64,000 bases of DNA from Metabacillus litoralis (lineage in GTDB: Bacteria > Bacillota > Bacilli > Bacillales > Bacillaceae): positions 106,985-170,984 of the forward strand of contig NZ_JAIVKL010000004.1 in the NCBI RefSeq assembly GCF_020524045.1. Direction: 5' to 3'. This document shows positions 19,261-29,068 of the stretch, piece by piece. The position numbers and the translations under genes were made by a program. Each line of letters starts with the position of its first letter. The first letter of the stretch is position 1. The notes below the pieces were generated by a model. It was not told the DNA's origin and made no database searches. It saw only the letters and a program-made list of their open reading frames with translations.

Positions 19261-20157
19261 ATGAAGTTGGATAATCTGCTAATTGAAGCTGCCAAAATAA
19301 GGGGTAATACAGTTGCTGTTGCTTCGGCAGAAGATGAAGAAGTAATTGAAGCTGTAGTTGAAGCGATTAATCGTGACTTAGCTCACTTTTTACTTTTTGG
19401 AAATAGAGAAGAAATTGAAGAATTATTAATAAAAAAAGGCTGTAATAAGGAATATGTCAAAATAATTCATACAAGAACAAAGGAACAAGCTGCTCAGCAG
19501 GCAGTAAAATCGGTACATGAAAATGAGGCTTCTGTTTTAATGAAAGGCCATATATCTACAGCAACACTTTTGAAAGCTGTATTAAATAAAGAATATGGAC
19601 TAAGAATGGGAAGGGTATTGTCACATGTTGCTGTTTTTGATATCCCAGATTTCCCTAAAGTACAGATTGTCACAGATGCAGCGATGAATATTGCTCCTGA
19701 CTTAAATCAAAAAGAGCAAATCATTAACAATTCTGTTGAAATTGCTAGAGCGATTGGGATCAAAAAACCAAATGTAGCTGTCATTACTGCTGTTGAAACA
19801 GTTAACCCATCGATGCAAGCAACGGTCGATGCAGCTGCATTAACTTTAATGAACAAAAGAGGTCAAATTAAAAACTGTGTTATTGATGGACCATTGGGAC
19901 TTGATAACGCCATATCTTTAGAAGCAGCTAAAATAAAAGGAATTAATAGTGATGTAGCTGGTCAATCAGATATTTTATTTGTGCCTTCTCTTGAAACAGG
20001 AAATGTTTTATACAAATCATTGATCTACTTTGCCAAAGCAAAGGTAGGGGCGGTCATTGCAGGAGCTAAAGCACCAATTGTGTTAACGAGTCGTTCTGAT
20101 ACTGCTGAAAGTAAACTTTATTCTTTAGCGTTAGCATTATGTTCAACTGAAAAGTAA
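19261..20157 (+). CDS. ptb: Phosphate butyryltransferase
   Basis: Ptb converts acyl-CoA (isobutyryl-, isovaleryl-, 2-methylbutyryl- or butyryl-CoA) to acyl phosphate, which Buk then uses to make ATP. The 298-residue protein belongs to the phosphate acetyl/butyryltransferase family, with [30 protein letters not shown] and the C-terminal [13 protein letters not shown] motif. AAGGA is 12 bases before the ATG, a rather long spacing. It is the first gene after the sigma-54 promoter. Confidence 0.95.
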   Translation: MKLDNLLIEAAKIRGNTVAVASAEDEEVIEAVVEAINRDLAHFLLFGNREEIEELLIKKGCNKEYVKIIHTRTKEQAAQQAVKSVHENEASVLMKGHISTATLLKAVLNKEYGLRMGRVLSHVAVFDIPDFPKVQIVTDAAMNIAPDLNQKEQIINNSVEIARAIGIKKPNVAVITAVETVNPSMQATVDAAALTLMNKRGQIKNCVIDGPLGLDNAISLEAAKIKGINSDVAGQSDILFVPSLETGNVLYKSLIYFAKAKVGAVIAGAKAPIVLTSRSDTAESKLYSLALALCSTEK

Positions 20158-20177
20158 TATTTAGGAGGAAATACAGC

Positions 20178-21275
20178 ATGGAAATTTTCAAATATATGGA
20201 GCAGTATGATTATGAACAACTAGTTTTTTGTCAAGATAAACAATCAGGATTAAAAGCGATTATAGCTATCCATGATACGACATTAGGTCCAGCACTAGGT
20301 GGAACTCGTATGTGGACTTATAATTCAGAAGAGGAAGCTATTGAGGATGCTCTTCGTTTAGCACGTGGTATGACTTATAAAAATGCTGCCGCTGGATTAA
20401 ATCTTGGCGGTGGTAAAACAGTTATAATCGGAGATCCTAGAAAAGATAAAAATGAAGAATTATTCCGTGCTTTTGGACGATATATTCAAGGGTTAAATGG
20501 ACGTTACATAACAGCAGAGGATGTTGGAACAACGGTAGCGGATATGGATTTAATTCACGAAGAAACAGACTATGTAACAGGAATCTCACCTGCATTTGGT
20601 TCATCAGGAAATCCATCTCCAGTTACAGCTTATGGTGTTTACCGTGGAATGAAAGCTGCGGCAAAGGAAGCTTTTGGATCAGATTCTCTTGAAGGTAAGG
20701 TTGTGGCAGTTCAAGGTGTTGGTAATGTTGCTTATAACTTATGTAAACATCTACATGAAGAAGGAGCACAATTAATCGTTACAGACATTAATAAAGATGC
20801 TGTTCGTCGTGCAGTAGAAGACTTTAATGCAAAAGCTGTCGAACCTAATGATATTTATGCTGTAGAATGTGATATTTATGCTCCGTGTGCACTTGGAGCA
20901 ACGATTAATGATGTAACCATTCCGCAATTAAAAGCTAGTGTGATTGCTGGTGCTGCAAATAATCAATTAAAAGATACACAACATGGAGATTTAATTCATG
21001 AAATGGGGATTGTTTATGCTCCAGACTATGTGATTAATGCTGGTGGAGTGATCAATGTAGCTGATGAATTATATGGCTATAACAGTGAGCGAGCACTGAA
21101 AAAGGTAGAAGGTATTTATAGTAATATTGATCGAGTGATTGAAATTGCAAAACGTGACAAAATTCCAACATATAAGGCTGCTGATCGTTTAGCAGAAGAA
21201 AGAATTGAACGAATGAGAAATTCTCGTAGTCAGTTCCTTCAAAACGGTCACCATATTTTAAGCCGTAGGTCATAA
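20178..21275 (+). CDS. bcd: Leucine (branched-chain amino acid) dehydrogenase
   Basis: Oxidative deamination of Leu, Val and Ile to the 2-keto acids with NAD. The 365-residue protein has the substrate/catalytic lysines Lys68 ([10 protein letters not shown]) and Lys80 ([10 protein letters not shown]) and the NAD-binding motif [13 protein letters not shown] (about residue 176). AGGAGG precedes the ATG at 9 bases and the gene follows ptb by 20 bases. It feeds the BkdAA/BkdAB complex encoded further on. Confidence 0.97.
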   Translation: MEIFKYMEQYDYEQLVFCQDKQSGLKAIIAIHDTTLGPALGGTRMWTYNSEEEAIEDALRLARGMTYKNAAAGLNLGGGKTVIIGDPRKDKNEELFRAFGRYIQGLNGRYITAEDVGTTVADMDLIHEETDYVTGISPAFGSSGNPSPVTAYGVYRGMKAAAKEAFGSDSLEGKVVAVQGVGNVAYNLCKHLHEEGAQLIVTDINKDAVRRAVEDFNAKAVEPNDIYAVECDIYAPCALGATINDVTIPQLKASVIAGAANNQLKDTQHGDLIHEMGIVYAPDYVINAGGVINVADELYGYNSERALKKVEGIYSNIDRVIEIAKRDKIPTYKAADRLAEERIERMRNSRSQFLQNGHHILSRRS

Positions 21276-21288
21276 GTAGTAGTTTTCA

Positions 21289-21318
21289 TGGAGTTAGGAG
21301 GAGAAATCTCTTAACTCC
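21289..21318 (+). other. Intercistronic hairpin between bcd and buk
   Basis: GGAGTTA pairs with TAACTCC, with an inner GAG/CTC, in the 129-base gap. There is no T run, so it is more likely an RNA-stability or processing element than a terminator. Confidence 0.45.
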
Positions 21319-21404
21319 AATTTCACATTGTTAAATAGAGAAGAGAAAAGGGCTAATGAACCCTAGTTGGGAAGGAAGTCTAACTTACTACGGAGGTTTA
21401 TACG

Positions 21405-22514
21405 TTGCAGGTAAAAGAATATCGAATCCTTGTTATTAATCCAGGATCCACATCAACGAAAATTGGTGTTTTTGATAATGACCGATCAATGTTTGAGAAA
21501 ACACTTAGACATGATACAGAGAAGATTAATATGTTTCCGAGCATTATCGCTCAATATGAATTCCGAAAACAAACGATTCTTGAGACTCTTGATGAAGAAG
21601 GAATTAACATTTCTAAGTTAAATGCAGTTTGTGGTCGTGGTGGTTTACTACGTCCAATTGAAGGTGGTACTTATACTGTCAATGATGAAATGTTAGAAGA
21701 CTTAAGAAATGGATTTGCTGGACAACATGCGTCCAATTTAGGTGGTATCATTGCTTTTGAAATTGCTAATGGATTAAATATCCCTGCATATATAGTTGAT
21801 CCGGTTGTCGTTGATGAAATGGATGAAATTGCGAAGATCTCAGGAGTACCATCAATTGAAAGAAGAAGTATCTTTCATGCGTTAAACCAAAAGGCAGTTG
21901 CCCGTCGTGTGGCAGCAGAACAAAATAAAAAGTATGAAGAAATGAACTTGATTATTACTCATATGGGTGGAGGTATAACCGTAGGAGCACATAAGCAAGG
22001 ACGAGTGGTGGATGTTAATAATGGCCTTCATGGTGATGGACCATTTAGTCCTGAACGTGCAGGAACAGTACCTGCAGGAGATCTTGTTTCGATGTGTTAT
22101 TCAGGAGATTTCTTTCGTGAAGAAGTGATGAAGAAACTTGTTGGTCAAGGTGGACTTGTAGGCTATTTAGGTACAAATGATGCAGTAAAAGTGGAGAAAA
22201 TGGTAGAAGCGGGGAATTCTGATGCTTCTCTTATCTATTCAGCAATGGCTTATCAAATTGCAAAAGAAATAGGTTCAGCAAGTGCTGTTTTAAAGGGTAA
22301 GGTTGATGCAATTGTATTAACTGGTGGTTTAGCTTATGGCAAAAAATTTGTAAAAGAGATTTCGTCATATATAGATTGGATTGCAGATGTGCTAGTATTT
22401 CCAGGTGAAAATGAACTTCAAGCATTAGCAGAAGGTGCATTACGCGTTTTGATAGGTGAAGAAGAAGCAAAAAATTACCCTAATGAAAAGATGACTTCAA
22501 AAGTCTTTAATTGA
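21405..22514 (+). CDS. buk: Butyrate kinase
   Basis: Buk transfers phosphate from acyl phosphate to ADP, giving ATP and the free branched or butyric acid. The 369-residue ASKHA-fold kinase has the N-terminal [14 protein letters not shown] phosphate loop, [23 protein letters not shown] and the adenine-binding region [13 protein letters not shown]. The start is TTG at 21405, 8 bases after GGAGG. It lies in the bkd operon after bcd, as in B. subtilis. Confidence 0.96.
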   Translation: MQVKEYRILVINPGSTSTKIGVFDNDRSMFEKTLRHDTEKINMFPSIIAQYEFRKQTILETLDEEGINISKLNAVCGRGGLLRPIEGGTYTVNDEMLEDLRNGFAGQHASNLGGIIAFEIANGLNIPAYIVDPVVVDEMDEIAKISGVPSIERRSIFHALNQKAVARRVAAEQNKKYEEMNLIITHMGGGITVGAHKQGRVVDVNNGLHGDGPFSPERAGTVPAGDLVSMCYSGDFFREEVMKKLVGQGGLVGYLGTNDAVKVEKMVEAGNSDASLIYSAMAYQIAKEIGSASAVLKGKVDAIVLTGGLAYGKKFVKEISSYIDWIADVLVFPGENELQALAEGALRVLIGEEEAKNYPNEKMTSKVFN

Positions 22515-22568
22515 TTTTCAATATGTTACTTCTTAAACAAATGTTTAGACATAAAGGAGGCTGTATAT

Positions 22569-23993
22569 ATGGCGACTGAATATGATCTTGTTATTCTTGG
22601 TGGAGGAACTGGGGGATATGTTGCAGCTATTCGTGCATCACAGCTTGGACTTAAAACAGCTGTAGTTGAAAAAGCAAAGTTAGGTGGAACATGCCTTCAT
22701 AAAGGATGTATTCCAAGTAAATCTTTGTTACGAAGTGCAGAAGTTTATGCTACAACGAAAAAAAGCGAAGAATTTGGTGTTGAAACGGCTGAAGTAAAGC
22801 TAAATTTTCTAAAAGTTCAAGAACGTAAGCAATCAATTATTAATTCATTACATAATGGCGTGCAACATTTAATGAAAAAAGGCAGTATTGATATCTATGA
22901 AGGAATAGGACGAATTTTAGGACCTTCCATTTTCTCGCCAATGCCAGGCACTATTTCTGTTGAAATGAATAACGGAGAAGAAAATGAGATGTTAATTCCC
23001 AAAAATGTCATTGTCGCCACTGGATCTAGGCCAAGAAGTCTTCCGGGGTTAGAGATTGATGGAGAATATGTATTAACTTCTGATGAAGCACTTGATTTAG
23101 AGAAATTACCAAAATCCATCATTATTGTTGGTGGTGGTGTTATTGGAATTGAATGGGCATCGATGCTTTCTGACTTTGATGTTGAAGTAACAGTTATAGA
23201 ATATTCTAAGCGAATACTTCCAACAGAAGATCAAGAAATTTCTAATGAAATGAAAAAATTGATGACTCAAAAGGGCATTAAAATTATTACAAGTGCAAAA
23301 GTATTACCAGAATCACTTGTTAAAGATGAACACCAAGTAACCATTCGTGCAGATCACAATGGAGAACAACCTTCGTTTTCAGCAGAAAGAATATTAGTAT
23401 CTGTTGGACGCTTACCAAATATTGAAGGTATTGGTATAGAAAATACTGATATTAAAGTGGAGAAGGGATATATTGACACAAACGAATTTTTTCAAACAAA
23501 GGAATCTCATATTTATGCAGTTGGAGATGTGATCGGTGGTTTACAGCTTGCACATGTTGCTTCACATGAGGGAATTATTGCGGTAGAACATATTGCAAAT
23601 CAAAAACCTCTTCCAATTGATGAAACATTAATACCTAAATGTATCTACAGTTCACCTGAAATTGCTAGTGTAGGATATACCGAAGATGACGCTAAGGAAA
23701 AAGGATATAAAGTGAAGGTAGGCAAATTTCCGTTTAGTGCAATAGGTAAGGCTCTTGTTTTCGGAGAAACTGAAGGATTTGTAAAGCTTGTAGTAGATGA
23801 AGAAACAGATGATTTATTAGGTGTTCATATGATTGGACCTCACGTAACAGATATGATTTCTGAAGCTGCTCTAGCTAAAGTGCTTGATGCAACACCATGG
23901 GAAATTTCACATACGATTCATCCTCATCCAACATTATCTGAGGTAATCGGTGAGGCAGCACTTGCTGTTTATGGTAAAGCTATTCACTATTAA
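22569..23993 (+). CDS. lpdV: Dihydrolipoyl dehydrogenase of the branched-chain complex
   Basis: E3 component that reoxidises dihydrolipoyl groups with NAD. The 474-residue flavoprotein has the FAD motif GGGTGGYVAAIRASQLG, redox cysteines Cys42 and Cys47 (GGTCLHKGCIPSK), the NAD motif IIVGGGVIGIEWAS, an FAD contact in IYAVGDVIGG, and the catalytic HPHPTLSE near the C-terminus. AAAGGAGG precedes the ATG. Confidence 0.97.
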   Translation: MATEYDLVILGGGTGGYVAAIRASQLGLKTAVVEKAKLGGTCLHKGCIPSKSLLRSAEVYATTKKSEEFGVETAEVKLNFLKVQERKQSIINSLHNGVQHLMKKGSIDIYEGIGRILGPSIFSPMPGTISVEMNNGEENEMLIPKNVIVATGSRPRSLPGLEIDGEYVLTSDEALDLEKLPKSIIIVGGGVIGIEWASMLSDFDVEVTVIEYSKRILPTEDQEISNEMKKLMTQKGIKIITSAKVLPESLVKDEHQVTIRADHNGEQPSFSAERILVSVGRLPNIEGIGIENTDIKVEKGYIDTNEFFQTKESHIYAVGDVIGGLQLAHVASHEGIIAVEHIANQKPLPIDETLIPKCIYSSPEIASVGYTEDDAKEKGYKVKVGKFPFSAIGKALVFGETEGFVKLVVDEETDDLLGVHMIGPHVTDMISEAALAKVLDATPWEISHTIHPHPTLSEVIGEAALAVYGKAIHY

Positions 23994-24037
23994 TCAAAGG
24001 TAAGATCAATAATTGAATTTATACTTAGTTTTTGGAG

Positions 24038-24099
24038 TCAATCTTCAGGCGTCTATCTAGTCACTTTGGTTTGATAATGACGCTTCCGCTTTTCTAATT
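24038..24099. repeat. Possible degenerate intergenic repeat within the bkd operon
   Basis: CTTCAGGCGTCTATCTAG ... GATAATGACGCTTCCGCTTT has complementary GCGTC/GACGC ends. It has the look of a short repeat type often found between Bacillaceae genes. No second copy is present in the window, so the identification rests on general resemblance only. Confidence 0.3.
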
Positions 24100-24113
24100 A
24101 AGGAGGTATAAAC

Positions 24114-25106
24114 ATGACAGAAAATCGTCATTCTTCACTAAATTTAACAAATGAAGATGTACTTAGTATGTATGAAACGATGTTGTTAGCTCGGAAAATT
24201 GATGAACGAATGTGGTTGCTAAACCGTGCAGGTAAAATCCCTTTTGTTATTTCTTGTCAAGGTCAAGAGGCTGCACAAGTAGGAGCAGCTTTTGCTTTAA
24301 ATCGCAAAGAAGACTATGTTCTTCCTTATTACCGTGATATGGGAGTTGTATTAGCATTTGGAATGACAGCAAAAGAGTTAATGCTTTCCGCTTTTGCTAA
24401 AGCAGAGGATCCAAATTCAGGTGGTCGACAAATGCCTGGTCATTTTGGACAAAAGAAAAATAGAATCGTAACAGGGTCTTCCCCTGTAACCACACAAGTA
24501 CCACATGCAGTTGGGATTGCTTTAGCAGGTAGAATGGAGAAAAAAAATCTGGTTACCTTTGTGACATTTGGTGAAGGTTCTTCTAACCAAGGAGATTTTC
24601 ATGAAGGGGCCAATTTTGCAGCTGTTCATAAACTTCCAGTTATTTTTATGTGTGAAAATAACAAATATGCGATATCTGTTCCATATGAAATGCAAGTTGC
24701 ATGTGATAAAATTTCTGATCGAGCTATTGGATATGGAATGCCAGGAGAAACGGTTGATGGAAATGATCCACTTGAGGTATTTCGTGCAGTCAAAGATGCA
24801 GCTGATCGAGGTCGACGAGGAGAAGGTCCTACATTAATTGAAGCCATTTCTTATCGATTAACACCACATTCTAGTGATGATGATGATCGAAGCTATCGAG
24901 AACAAGATGAGGTAGCAGAAGCTAAGAAAAATGATCCTATTCTAAAATTCGCTAGTTATTTGAAGAATTTAAATATTCTGACAGATAGCATAGAAAAAGA
25001 GATGGTAGAACGAATTATGCAGTTAGTTAATGAGGCAACAGAATATGCTGAAGCGGCTCCATATGCCGATCCAGAGCATGCATTAAAATATGTCTATGCA
25101 GAGTAA
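24114..25106 (+). CDS. bkdAA: Branched-chain 2-oxo acid dehydrogenase E1 alpha
   Basis: With BkdAB it decarboxylates branched 2-keto acids using thiamine diphosphate. The 330-residue protein has the ThDP-binding stretch VTFGEGSSNQGDFHEGANFAAVHKLPVIFMCENN (canonical GDG is here GEG; 33 residues at about 145-180) and the phosphorylation-loop-like segment SYRLTPHSSDDDDRSYR. AAGGAGG precedes the ATG. It is followed by bkdAB after 12 bases. Confidence 0.96.
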   Translation: MTENRHSSLNLTNEDVLSMYETMLLARKIDERMWLLNRAGKIPFVISCQGQEAAQVGAAFALNRKEDYVLPYYRDMGVVLAFGMTAKELMLSAFAKAEDPNSGGRQMPGHFGQKKNRIVTGSSPVTTQVPHAVGIALAGRMEKKNLVTFVTFGEGSSNQGDFHEGANFAAVHKLPVIFMCENNKYAISVPYEMQVACDKISDRAIGYGMPGETVDGNDPLEVFRAVKDAADRGRRGEGPTLIEAISYRLTPHSSDDDDRSYREQDEVAEAKKNDPILKFASYLKNLNILTDSIEKEMVERIMQLVNEATEYAEAAPYADPEHALKYVYAE

Positions 25107-25118
25107 GGGGGAACTACT

Positions 25119-26102
25119 GTGGCAATAATTTCATATATTGATGCCATTACAATGGCGATGAGAGAAGAAATGGAAAGAGACGAGAAAGTCTTTGTGCTTG
25201 GAGAAGATGTTGGTAGAAAAGGTGGCGTTTTTAAAGCTACTGCAGGCTTGTATGATAGATTCGGAGAAGAACGAGTGATAGATACACCACTAGCAGAATC
25301 TGCTATTGCCGGAGTTGGTATTGGTGCTGCGATGTATGGGATGCGACCTATTGCTGAAATGCAATTTGCTGACTTTATTATGCCAGCTATAAATCAAATT
25401 ATTTCAGAAGCAGCCAAAATTCGATATCGCTCAAATAATGACTGGAGCTGTCCAATTACCATTCGTGCACCATTTGGTGGAGGTGTACATGGAGCTTTGT
25501 ATCACTCTCAGTCAGTTGAGGCTATATTTGCTAATCAACCGGGTTTGAAGATTGTTATTCCTTCAACACCATATGATGCAAAAGGCTTACTTAAAGCAGC
25601 TATACGTGATGAAGATCCTGTACTTTATTTTGAACACAAACGTGCTTATCGTTTAATCAAAGGTGAAGTCCCTGATGATGATTATGTAATACCAATTGGA
25701 AAAGCTGATGTCAAGCGTGAAGGTGAAGACATTACGGTTATTACCTATGGTTTATGTGTTCATTTTGCTTTACAAGCAGCAGAACGGTTAGCTAAAGATG
25801 GGGTATCTGTCCATGTATTAGATCTTAGAACAATCTATCCTTTAGATAAAGAAGCTATTATTGAAGCAGCTTCAAAAACTGGCAAAGTATTGCTTGTTAC
25901 TGAGGATACAAAAGAGGGCAGTATTATCGGAGAAGTATCTGCGATCATTGCGGAAAATTGTTTGTTTGACTTAGATGCACCCATTATGAGGCTTGGAGGA
26001 CCAGATGTTCCTGCTATGCCATATGCACCAACGATGGAGAAATATTTTATGGTTAACCCAGACAAAGTAGAAGAAGCATTGAGAAAGCTTGCTGAATTTT
26101 AA
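25119..26102 (+). CDS. bkdAB: Branched-chain 2-oxo acid dehydrogenase E1 beta
   Basis: Beta subunit of the E1 heterotetramer. The 327-residue protein has the transketolase-like pyrimidine domain (FVLGEDVGRKGGVFKAT, ADFIMPAINQI) and the C-terminal domain (VHVLDLRTIYPLDKEAI). It starts with GTG at 25119, with AAGGGGGAA just upstream. Confidence 0.97.
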   Translation: MAIISYIDAITMAMREEMERDEKVFVLGEDVGRKGGVFKATAGLYDRFGEERVIDTPLAESAIAGVGIGAAMYGMRPIAEMQFADFIMPAINQIISEAAKIRYRSNNDWSCPITIRAPFGGGVHGALYHSQSVEAIFANQPGLKIVIPSTPYDAKGLLKAAIRDEDPVLYFEHKRAYRLIKGEVPDDDYVIPIGKADVKREGEDITVITYGLCVHFALQAAERLAKDGVSVHVLDLRTIYPLDKEAIIEAASKTGKVLLVTEDTKEGSIIGEVSAIIAENCLFDLDAPIMRLGGPDVPAMPYAPTMEKYFMVNPDKVEEALRKLAEF

Positions 26103-26146
26103 TCATGTAGTTTCCAAGAATAGCCTTTAATATGGGAGGTAGTCAA

Positions 26147-27436
26147 GTGGCAATAGAACAAATTAAAATGCCTCAGTTAGGTGAGAGTGTAACAGAAGGA
26201 ACAATTAGCAAGTGGCTGATTGCAGTAGGAGATAAGGTCAATAAATATGATCCTATTGCAGAGGTTATGACTGATAAAGTTAATGCAGAAGTTCCATCTT
26301 CTTTTACTGGAATTATTAAAGAACTGATTGCAAGTGAAGATGAGACTTTAGCTATAGGAGAAGTCATTTGTACTGTTGAGGTTGAAGGTGCTGCTACAAC
26401 TGATTCAGATGACAGCTCTGTGTCAGATCAAGTTTCAAGCGAAGACACACAAAGTAATGTCTCCTTGAAAGAAGAACGAGAAGATCAACCAAATAAAAAG
26501 AGATATTCACCTGCTGTGTTAAAAATTGCACAAGAAAATGATATTGACTTAACATTAATTGAAGGAACTGGCGCAGGTGGAAGAATCACAAGAAAAGATC
26601 TATTGAAAATAATGAACAGTGGTACTATCCCAACAAAACATGAAACGAAAGAAAAGCAGCTTGAGTATCAACAAGAATCAATGAAATTAGAAGAACAAAA
26701 ACCTATGAAACATACATCCACAGCATCAACATCTATCGGAGATATTGAAATCCCTGTTTCAGGAGTAAGAAAAGCGATAGCTGCAAATATGGTGCGAAGC
26801 AAGCAGGAAGCTCCACATGCTTGGATGATGATGGAAGTAGATGTAACAAATCTTGTTGAATATCGTCAGTCATTAAAAAATGAATTTAAGAAAAAAGAAG
26901 GCTTTAATTTAACATTTTTTGCTTTCTTTGTAAAAGCTGTTGCTCAAGCATTGAAGGAGTTTCCTGAAATCAATTCAATGTGGGCTGGTGATAAGATTAT
27001 TCAGAAAAAAGACATCAACATATCAATTGCCGTTGCAACGGATGATTCATTGTATGTTCCTGTCATTAAAGCAGCAGATGAGAAAACTATTAAAGGCATT
27101 GCTAGAGAAATAACAGATTTAGCAAATAAAGTGAGAAATGGTAAGTTAACATCTGCAGAAATGCAAGGTGGTACCTTTACGGTAAATAACACAGGATCAT
27201 TTGGTTCTGTGCAATCAATGGGCATTATTAATTACCCACAAGCTGCCATTTTACAGGTTGAATCAATCGTAAAAAGACCAGTTGTGGTAAATGGAATGAT
27301 TGCCGTTCGTGATATGGTGAATTTATGTATGTCGTTAGATCATCGTGTCTTAGATGGTTTAATATGTGGAAAATTCTTAGCGAGAGTAAAAGAAATTTTA
27401 GAGCAGACCTCTAAAGAAACAACATCTATTTACTAA
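26147..27436 (+). CDS. bkdB: Branched-chain 2-oxo acid dehydrogenase E2 (lipoamide acyltransferase)
   Basis: E2 core that transfers the branched acyl group to CoA. The 429-residue protein has a lipoyl domain with Lys44 (EVMTDKVNAEVP), a linker rich in S, E and Q, a peripheral-subunit-binding domain (SPAVLKIAQENDIDL ... GRITRKDLL) and a catalytic domain with SLDHRVLDG. I chose GTG at 26147 (MAIEQIKMPQLGES), since GGGAGGT lies 6-7 bases upstream; an ATG at 26132 would overlap that ribosome site. It is the last gene of the operon. Confidence 0.96.
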   Translation: MAIEQIKMPQLGESVTEGTISKWLIAVGDKVNKYDPIAEVMTDKVNAEVPSSFTGIIKELIASEDETLAIGEVICTVEVEGAATTDSDDSSVSDQVSSEDTQSNVSLKEEREDQPNKKRYSPAVLKIAQENDIDLTLIEGTGAGGRITRKDLLKIMNSGTIPTKHETKEKQLEYQQESMKLEEQKPMKHTSTASTSIGDIEIPVSGVRKAIAANMVRSKQEAPHAWMMMEVDVTNLVEYRQSLKNEFKKKEGFNLTFFAFFVKAVAQALKEFPEINSMWAGDKIIQKKDINISIAVATDDSLYVPVIKAADEKTIKGIAREITDLANKVRNGKLTSAEMQGGTFTVNNTGSFGSVQSMGIINYPQAAILQVESIVKRPVVVNGMIAVRDMVNLCMSLDHRVLDGLICGKFLARVKEILEQTSKETTSIY

Positions 27437-27467
27437 ACTTATCTCAAAACGACTGTTTTCTCAAAGA

Positions 27468-27517
27468 AAGGCGAATAAGGTGTGATGGTAAAGAACACCT
27501 TATTCGCCTTGTGCTTT
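27468..27517. terminator. Terminator between bkdB and the convergent lipid kinase gene
   Basis: AAGGCGAATAAGGTGT pairs with ACACCTTATTCGCCTT (16 bp). The T run on the plus side is short and interrupted (GTGCTTTTATT), but the stem is long; it may act in both directions. Confidence 0.75.
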
Positions 27518-27541
27518 TATTGAATTTCAAACAAAACAAAT

Positions 27542-28453
27542 TCACATTCCTTCCGTATTAGGAACTAAGAATTGATAATGCTTCTGTAAAAACGAAATGG
27601 AAAGAGGTGTTTTCATATGAATTTCACCATCTGTGTCAACTGGTAAAGATTGCTCTGTTTCAAGCTTAATTGTAGATCCCTGCATAAATGTAATAGCTGA
27701 TGTATCAATATTCTTAGACTGATCTCGATCTGTTTTGATTCGAAAGGCATCTTTAAGAGCTGAAAGATCTGCTTTTTTAATAATATAGATTTCTCCTAAC
27801 CCATCTTTTAAATTACTGTTTTTAAATGGTAGCTCATTTGTTCCTAAGAATCGTCCATTTGCTACAAGGATCATAAGTGCTTGACCAGCAATTTTTTCCC
27901 CATCAATCTTTAATGTAAAGGAAAATGGTTCGCTATGACTAAGTGATTTAACGGCACTAATAATATAACTAGCAGTCCCTAGAAAATTTTTTTGTTTGTT
28001 GGTAATGTTTTTCGAAGCTTCTGTTATTAAGCCAACTCCACAAAAATTAATAAAATAATTTTGGTTAACTTTTACACCATCGATAAGCTCTATCTTTCCT
28101 TTCAATAAATCCTCGCTGGCTTTGCGAATATTTTGGGAAATCATTAAAGATCTTGAAAAGTCATTGCAAGTACCTGTTGGAATAGGTGCAATAACAGGAC
28201 GATTAGATGAAGATGAAATGCCATTTATGCAATCGTGAAGAGTTCCATCACCACCTAATAAAATGATTAAATCTACATCAGGACCATATTTATGGCTCAG
28301 ATTCTTAGTATCATCTTTTTTCTTTGTTTTTCTAATAATGAGTTCCTCAACAGATGAACTAAAAATTGATGTACATACTCCCAGAGATTTTTCTATTTCT
28401 TCCTGACCAGCATATCCATTATATAGCAGCAATGCTTTATTAAAACTTTTCAT
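27542..28453 (-). CDS. Diacylglycerol/lipid kinase family protein
   Basis: The 303-residue product has the catalytic-domain signature of the DagK/YegS/sphingosine-kinase family: ILLGGDGTLHDCINGI (GGDGT) and PIPTGTCNDFSRSL, followed by a C-terminal beta domain with LPVDTDGE. It likely phosphorylates diacylglycerol or another lipid alcohol at the membrane surface. AAGGAGAT precedes the ATG. The gene is monocistronic, convergent with bkdB and divergent from mutA. Which B. subtilis paralogue (YtlR, BmrU, DgkB) it corresponds to cannot be decided here. Confidence 0.85.
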   Translation of the reverse strand: MKSFNKALLLYNGYAGQEEIEKSLGVCTSIFSSSVEELIIRKTKKKDDTKNLSHKYGPDVDLIILLGGDGTLHDCINGISSSSNRPVIAPIPTGTCNDFSRSLMISQNIRKASEDLLKGKIELIDGVKVNQNYFINFCGVGLITEASKNITNKQKNFLGTASYIISAVKSLSHSEPFSFTLKIDGEKIAGQALMILVANGRFLGTNELPFKNSNLKDGLGEIYIIKKADLSALKDAFRIKTDRDQSKNIDTSAITFMQGSTIKLETEQSLPVDTDGEIHMKTPLSISFLQKHYQFLVPNTEGM

Positions 28454-28589
28454 AAAGAGATCTCCTTTTCATTTACGATCGTTTTGTGAAACATTACCCT
28501 TTTCTATCAATTTGTATACATAGACTTAAGAACTTCATTGATGATTGGTAAAAATTATAATAAAATAAGATTGAAGCACCTTTTTTAAA

Positions 28590-28752
28590 GGCTCTTTTCT
28601 GAAGGGTTGTTGCTATTGAACCTAATTACCTGTTAGTAACAATGTTTTTATCATATATAAGTACTATTCTAAGAAGAAAGGATGCCACTAGACTTTATAT
28701 AGTGCTGTTTTCTTCATATGACTAAAAGCAACAAAGTTTACGAAAACAGACT
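28590..28752 (+). repeat. 160-bp intergenic repeat, copy A
   Basis: Starts GGCTCTTTTCTGAAGGGTTGTTGCTA and ends AGCAACAAAGTTTACGAAAACAGA, so the two ends are imperfect inverted repeats. The interior has AAGGATGCCACTAGACTTTATATAGTGCTGTTTTC. Copies B, C and E have the same order of motifs. Noncoding. Confidence 0.8.
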
Positions 28753-28769
28753 TTTTTAAAATCCATAAA

Positions 28770-28783
28770 TGTAAACGCATTCA
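28770..28783 (+). promoter_or_regulatory. Candidate CcpA cre site upstream of mutA
   Basis: TGTAAACGCATTCA agrees at every fixed position with the cre consensus TGNAANCGNWNNCA. It lies between repeat copies A and B, about 290 bases before mutA, in a 612-base gap that otherwise holds only repeats and a possible -10 TATAAT at 28556-28561. Catabolite control of the mut genes is inferred. Confidence 0.55.
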
Positions 28784-28815
28784 AAAAAGGGATGCTAAAA
28801 AAATATTTAATTAAT

Positions 28816-28972
28816 GGCTCTTTCTGAAAGATGGTTGCTAATGAACCTCATTATCTGATTAGTATTATATTTTCTCGTATAAAAAGTACAACTTTATAAA
28901 AGAAAGATGTTAATAGACTATATATCGTGCTGTGGTACTTAGGTTATCTAAAAAAAGTTTACGAAAATAGCC
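28816..28972 (+). repeat. 160-bp intergenic repeat, copy B
   Basis: Starts GGCTCTTTCTGAAAGATGGTTGCTA and ends AAAAAGTTTACGAAAATAGCC. It is more diverged than copies A and C (the right AGCAACAA is lost), but AAAGATGTTAATAGACTATATATCGTGCTG lines up with the interior of the others. It lies 63 bases after copy A in the same orientation. Confidence 0.75.
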
Positions 28973-29031
28973 TAATTAAATTATTGGAATACCGCATAAA
29001 ATGTATCAAGTTGATGGGTAGCATTTAAGTC

Positions 29032-29068
29032 AAAGGGGGTGGGCTTCCTAGATAGGAAGCACATAATG
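29032..29068 (+). promoter_or_regulatory. mutA ribosome-binding region with a hairpin between SD and start
   Basis: AAAGGGGG (29032-29039) is 26 bases from the ATG at 29066, too far for normal use. GCTTCC (43-48) and GGAAGC (55-60) form a hairpin exactly between them. With the hairpin folded, about 8 bases separate SD and ATG. A second weak SD, AGGAA, lies inside the right arm. Confidence 0.5.
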
